A model generated the notes under the pieces. That model made no database searches. It had not been told where the DNA came from and worked only from the letters and a program-made list of their open reading frames with translations. From an uncultured Coriobacteriales bacterium (lineage in GTDB: Bacteria > Actinomycetota > Coriobacteriia > Coriobacteriales > UMGS124), in the NCBI GenBank assembly GCA_902464015.1, contig CABQHM010000073.1:1-13795 (forward strand): 13,795 nt of DNA. The letters are read 5' to 3'. Positions 13,587 to 13,795 of this stretch are shown here, one piece after another. Every line of letters begins with the position of its first letter. Position 1 is the stretch's first letter. A program made the translations under genes and the position numbers.

Positions 13587-13795
13587 CGTCAGAAAAAACC
13601 AGGACGAAAACCCAGGGTTTTAAAACGCGAAACCATAAAAGAAAAGAAATAAAAGAAAGAGAGTTTTTGGGTTGGGCCTTCGGACCAACCCAACCCAAAA
13701 ACTCTCTCTTTCTTTGTTGGGAGTCTGCCAATAAAGGAAGTCTTTTCTTCTTGGTTCTTCTTCTTTTTCGGCAGTGGTTTTTCGCGTCGCCGGGC
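13583..13795 (+). CDS. possible continuation of the replication gene (open at right edge)
   Basis: An ATG at 13583 overlaps the DUF4373 stop (ATGA) and opens a frame with no stop to the window edge, 71 codons. It starts MTSEKTRTKTQGFKTRNHKR, a Lys/Arg/Thr-rich linker like those seen after DUF4373 domains, then crosses the long hairpin and becomes hydrophobic (SLFFLVLLLF). The linker-like start supports a frameshifted or coupled second half; the odd hydrophobic end and the hairpin argue for non-coding DNA. Confidence 0.3.
   Translation, partial: MTSEKTRTKTQGFKTRNHKRKEIKEREFLGWAFGPTQPKNSLFLCWESANKGSLFFLVLLLFRQWFFASPG
13652..13715 (+). terminator. long hairpin with pyrimidine tail, terminator-like
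   Basis: The left arm 13652-13676 (AAAGAAAGAGAG, TTTTT, GGGTTGGG) pairs with the right arm 13689-13715 (CCCAACCC, AAAAA, CTCTCTCTTTCTTT) over about 25 bases with a two-base bulge and a 12-base loop. It sits between a purine-rich run (13637-13663) and a pyrimidine-rich run (13702-13770). The layout could end the early transcript or mark a replication origin. If the open frame at 13583 is real, the hairpin is inside coding sequence. Confidence 0.55.

Overview
The window is GC-rich, densely packed actinobacterial-type DNA. The mix of a DUF3793 protein beside a flavodoxin, a Pth2-type peptidyl-tRNA hydrolase, AzlC/AzlD and DUF5662 suggests a gut-type Coriobacteriia member (Collinsella/Olsenella-like). 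That is inference from gene content and base use; nothing here proves the species.

Positions 1-8183 read as chromosome. From the left: the 5' end of a leftward AddB-like helicase/nuclease gene that leaves the window; leftward trmB with its own terminator; rightward DUF5662, divergent from trmB; an AT-rich convergent gap with three copies of a 12-base element; a leftward DUF3800 gene with a roughly 500-residue disordered tail carrying five basic patches; a helically phased array of five TTGAAGT boxes upstream of it; a leftward DUF3793-flavodoxin pair whose promoter is flanked by two DtxR/IdeR-like sites (probable iron control); then rightward pth2 and the translationally coupled azlC-azlD exporter pair.

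At 8184-8260 lies tRNA-Asp(GTC). From there to the right edge the sequence looks like the left end of a prophage. A leftward large serine recombinase reads through the tRNA terminator and stops inside the tRNA anticodon loop. Next come a dinD-family gene, a leftward XRE repressor, a divergent operator/promoter region with twin perfect hairpins, a rightward Cro-like XRE protein, a coupled 21-residue hydrophobic peptide, a tRNA-Arg(CCT), a 154-base segment bounded by 18-base inverted repeats, a 30-residue membrane peptide and a run of overlapping early genes ending in a DUF4373 replication-type protein and a long hairpin. The right end of the element is not in the window.

The early genes use the Arg codon AGG heavily (14 of 35 Arg codons in three genes counted by hand) whereas four neighbouring chromosomal genes barely use it (2 of 37). 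The element-borne tRNA-Arg(CCT) decodes exactly this codon. The most unusual items are this tRNA/codon match, the recombinase ending inside tRNA-Asp, a 36-base perfect palindrome inside dinD, the IR-bounded 154-base segment, the micropeptides, the TTGAAGT array and the DUF3800 protein with its basic tail.
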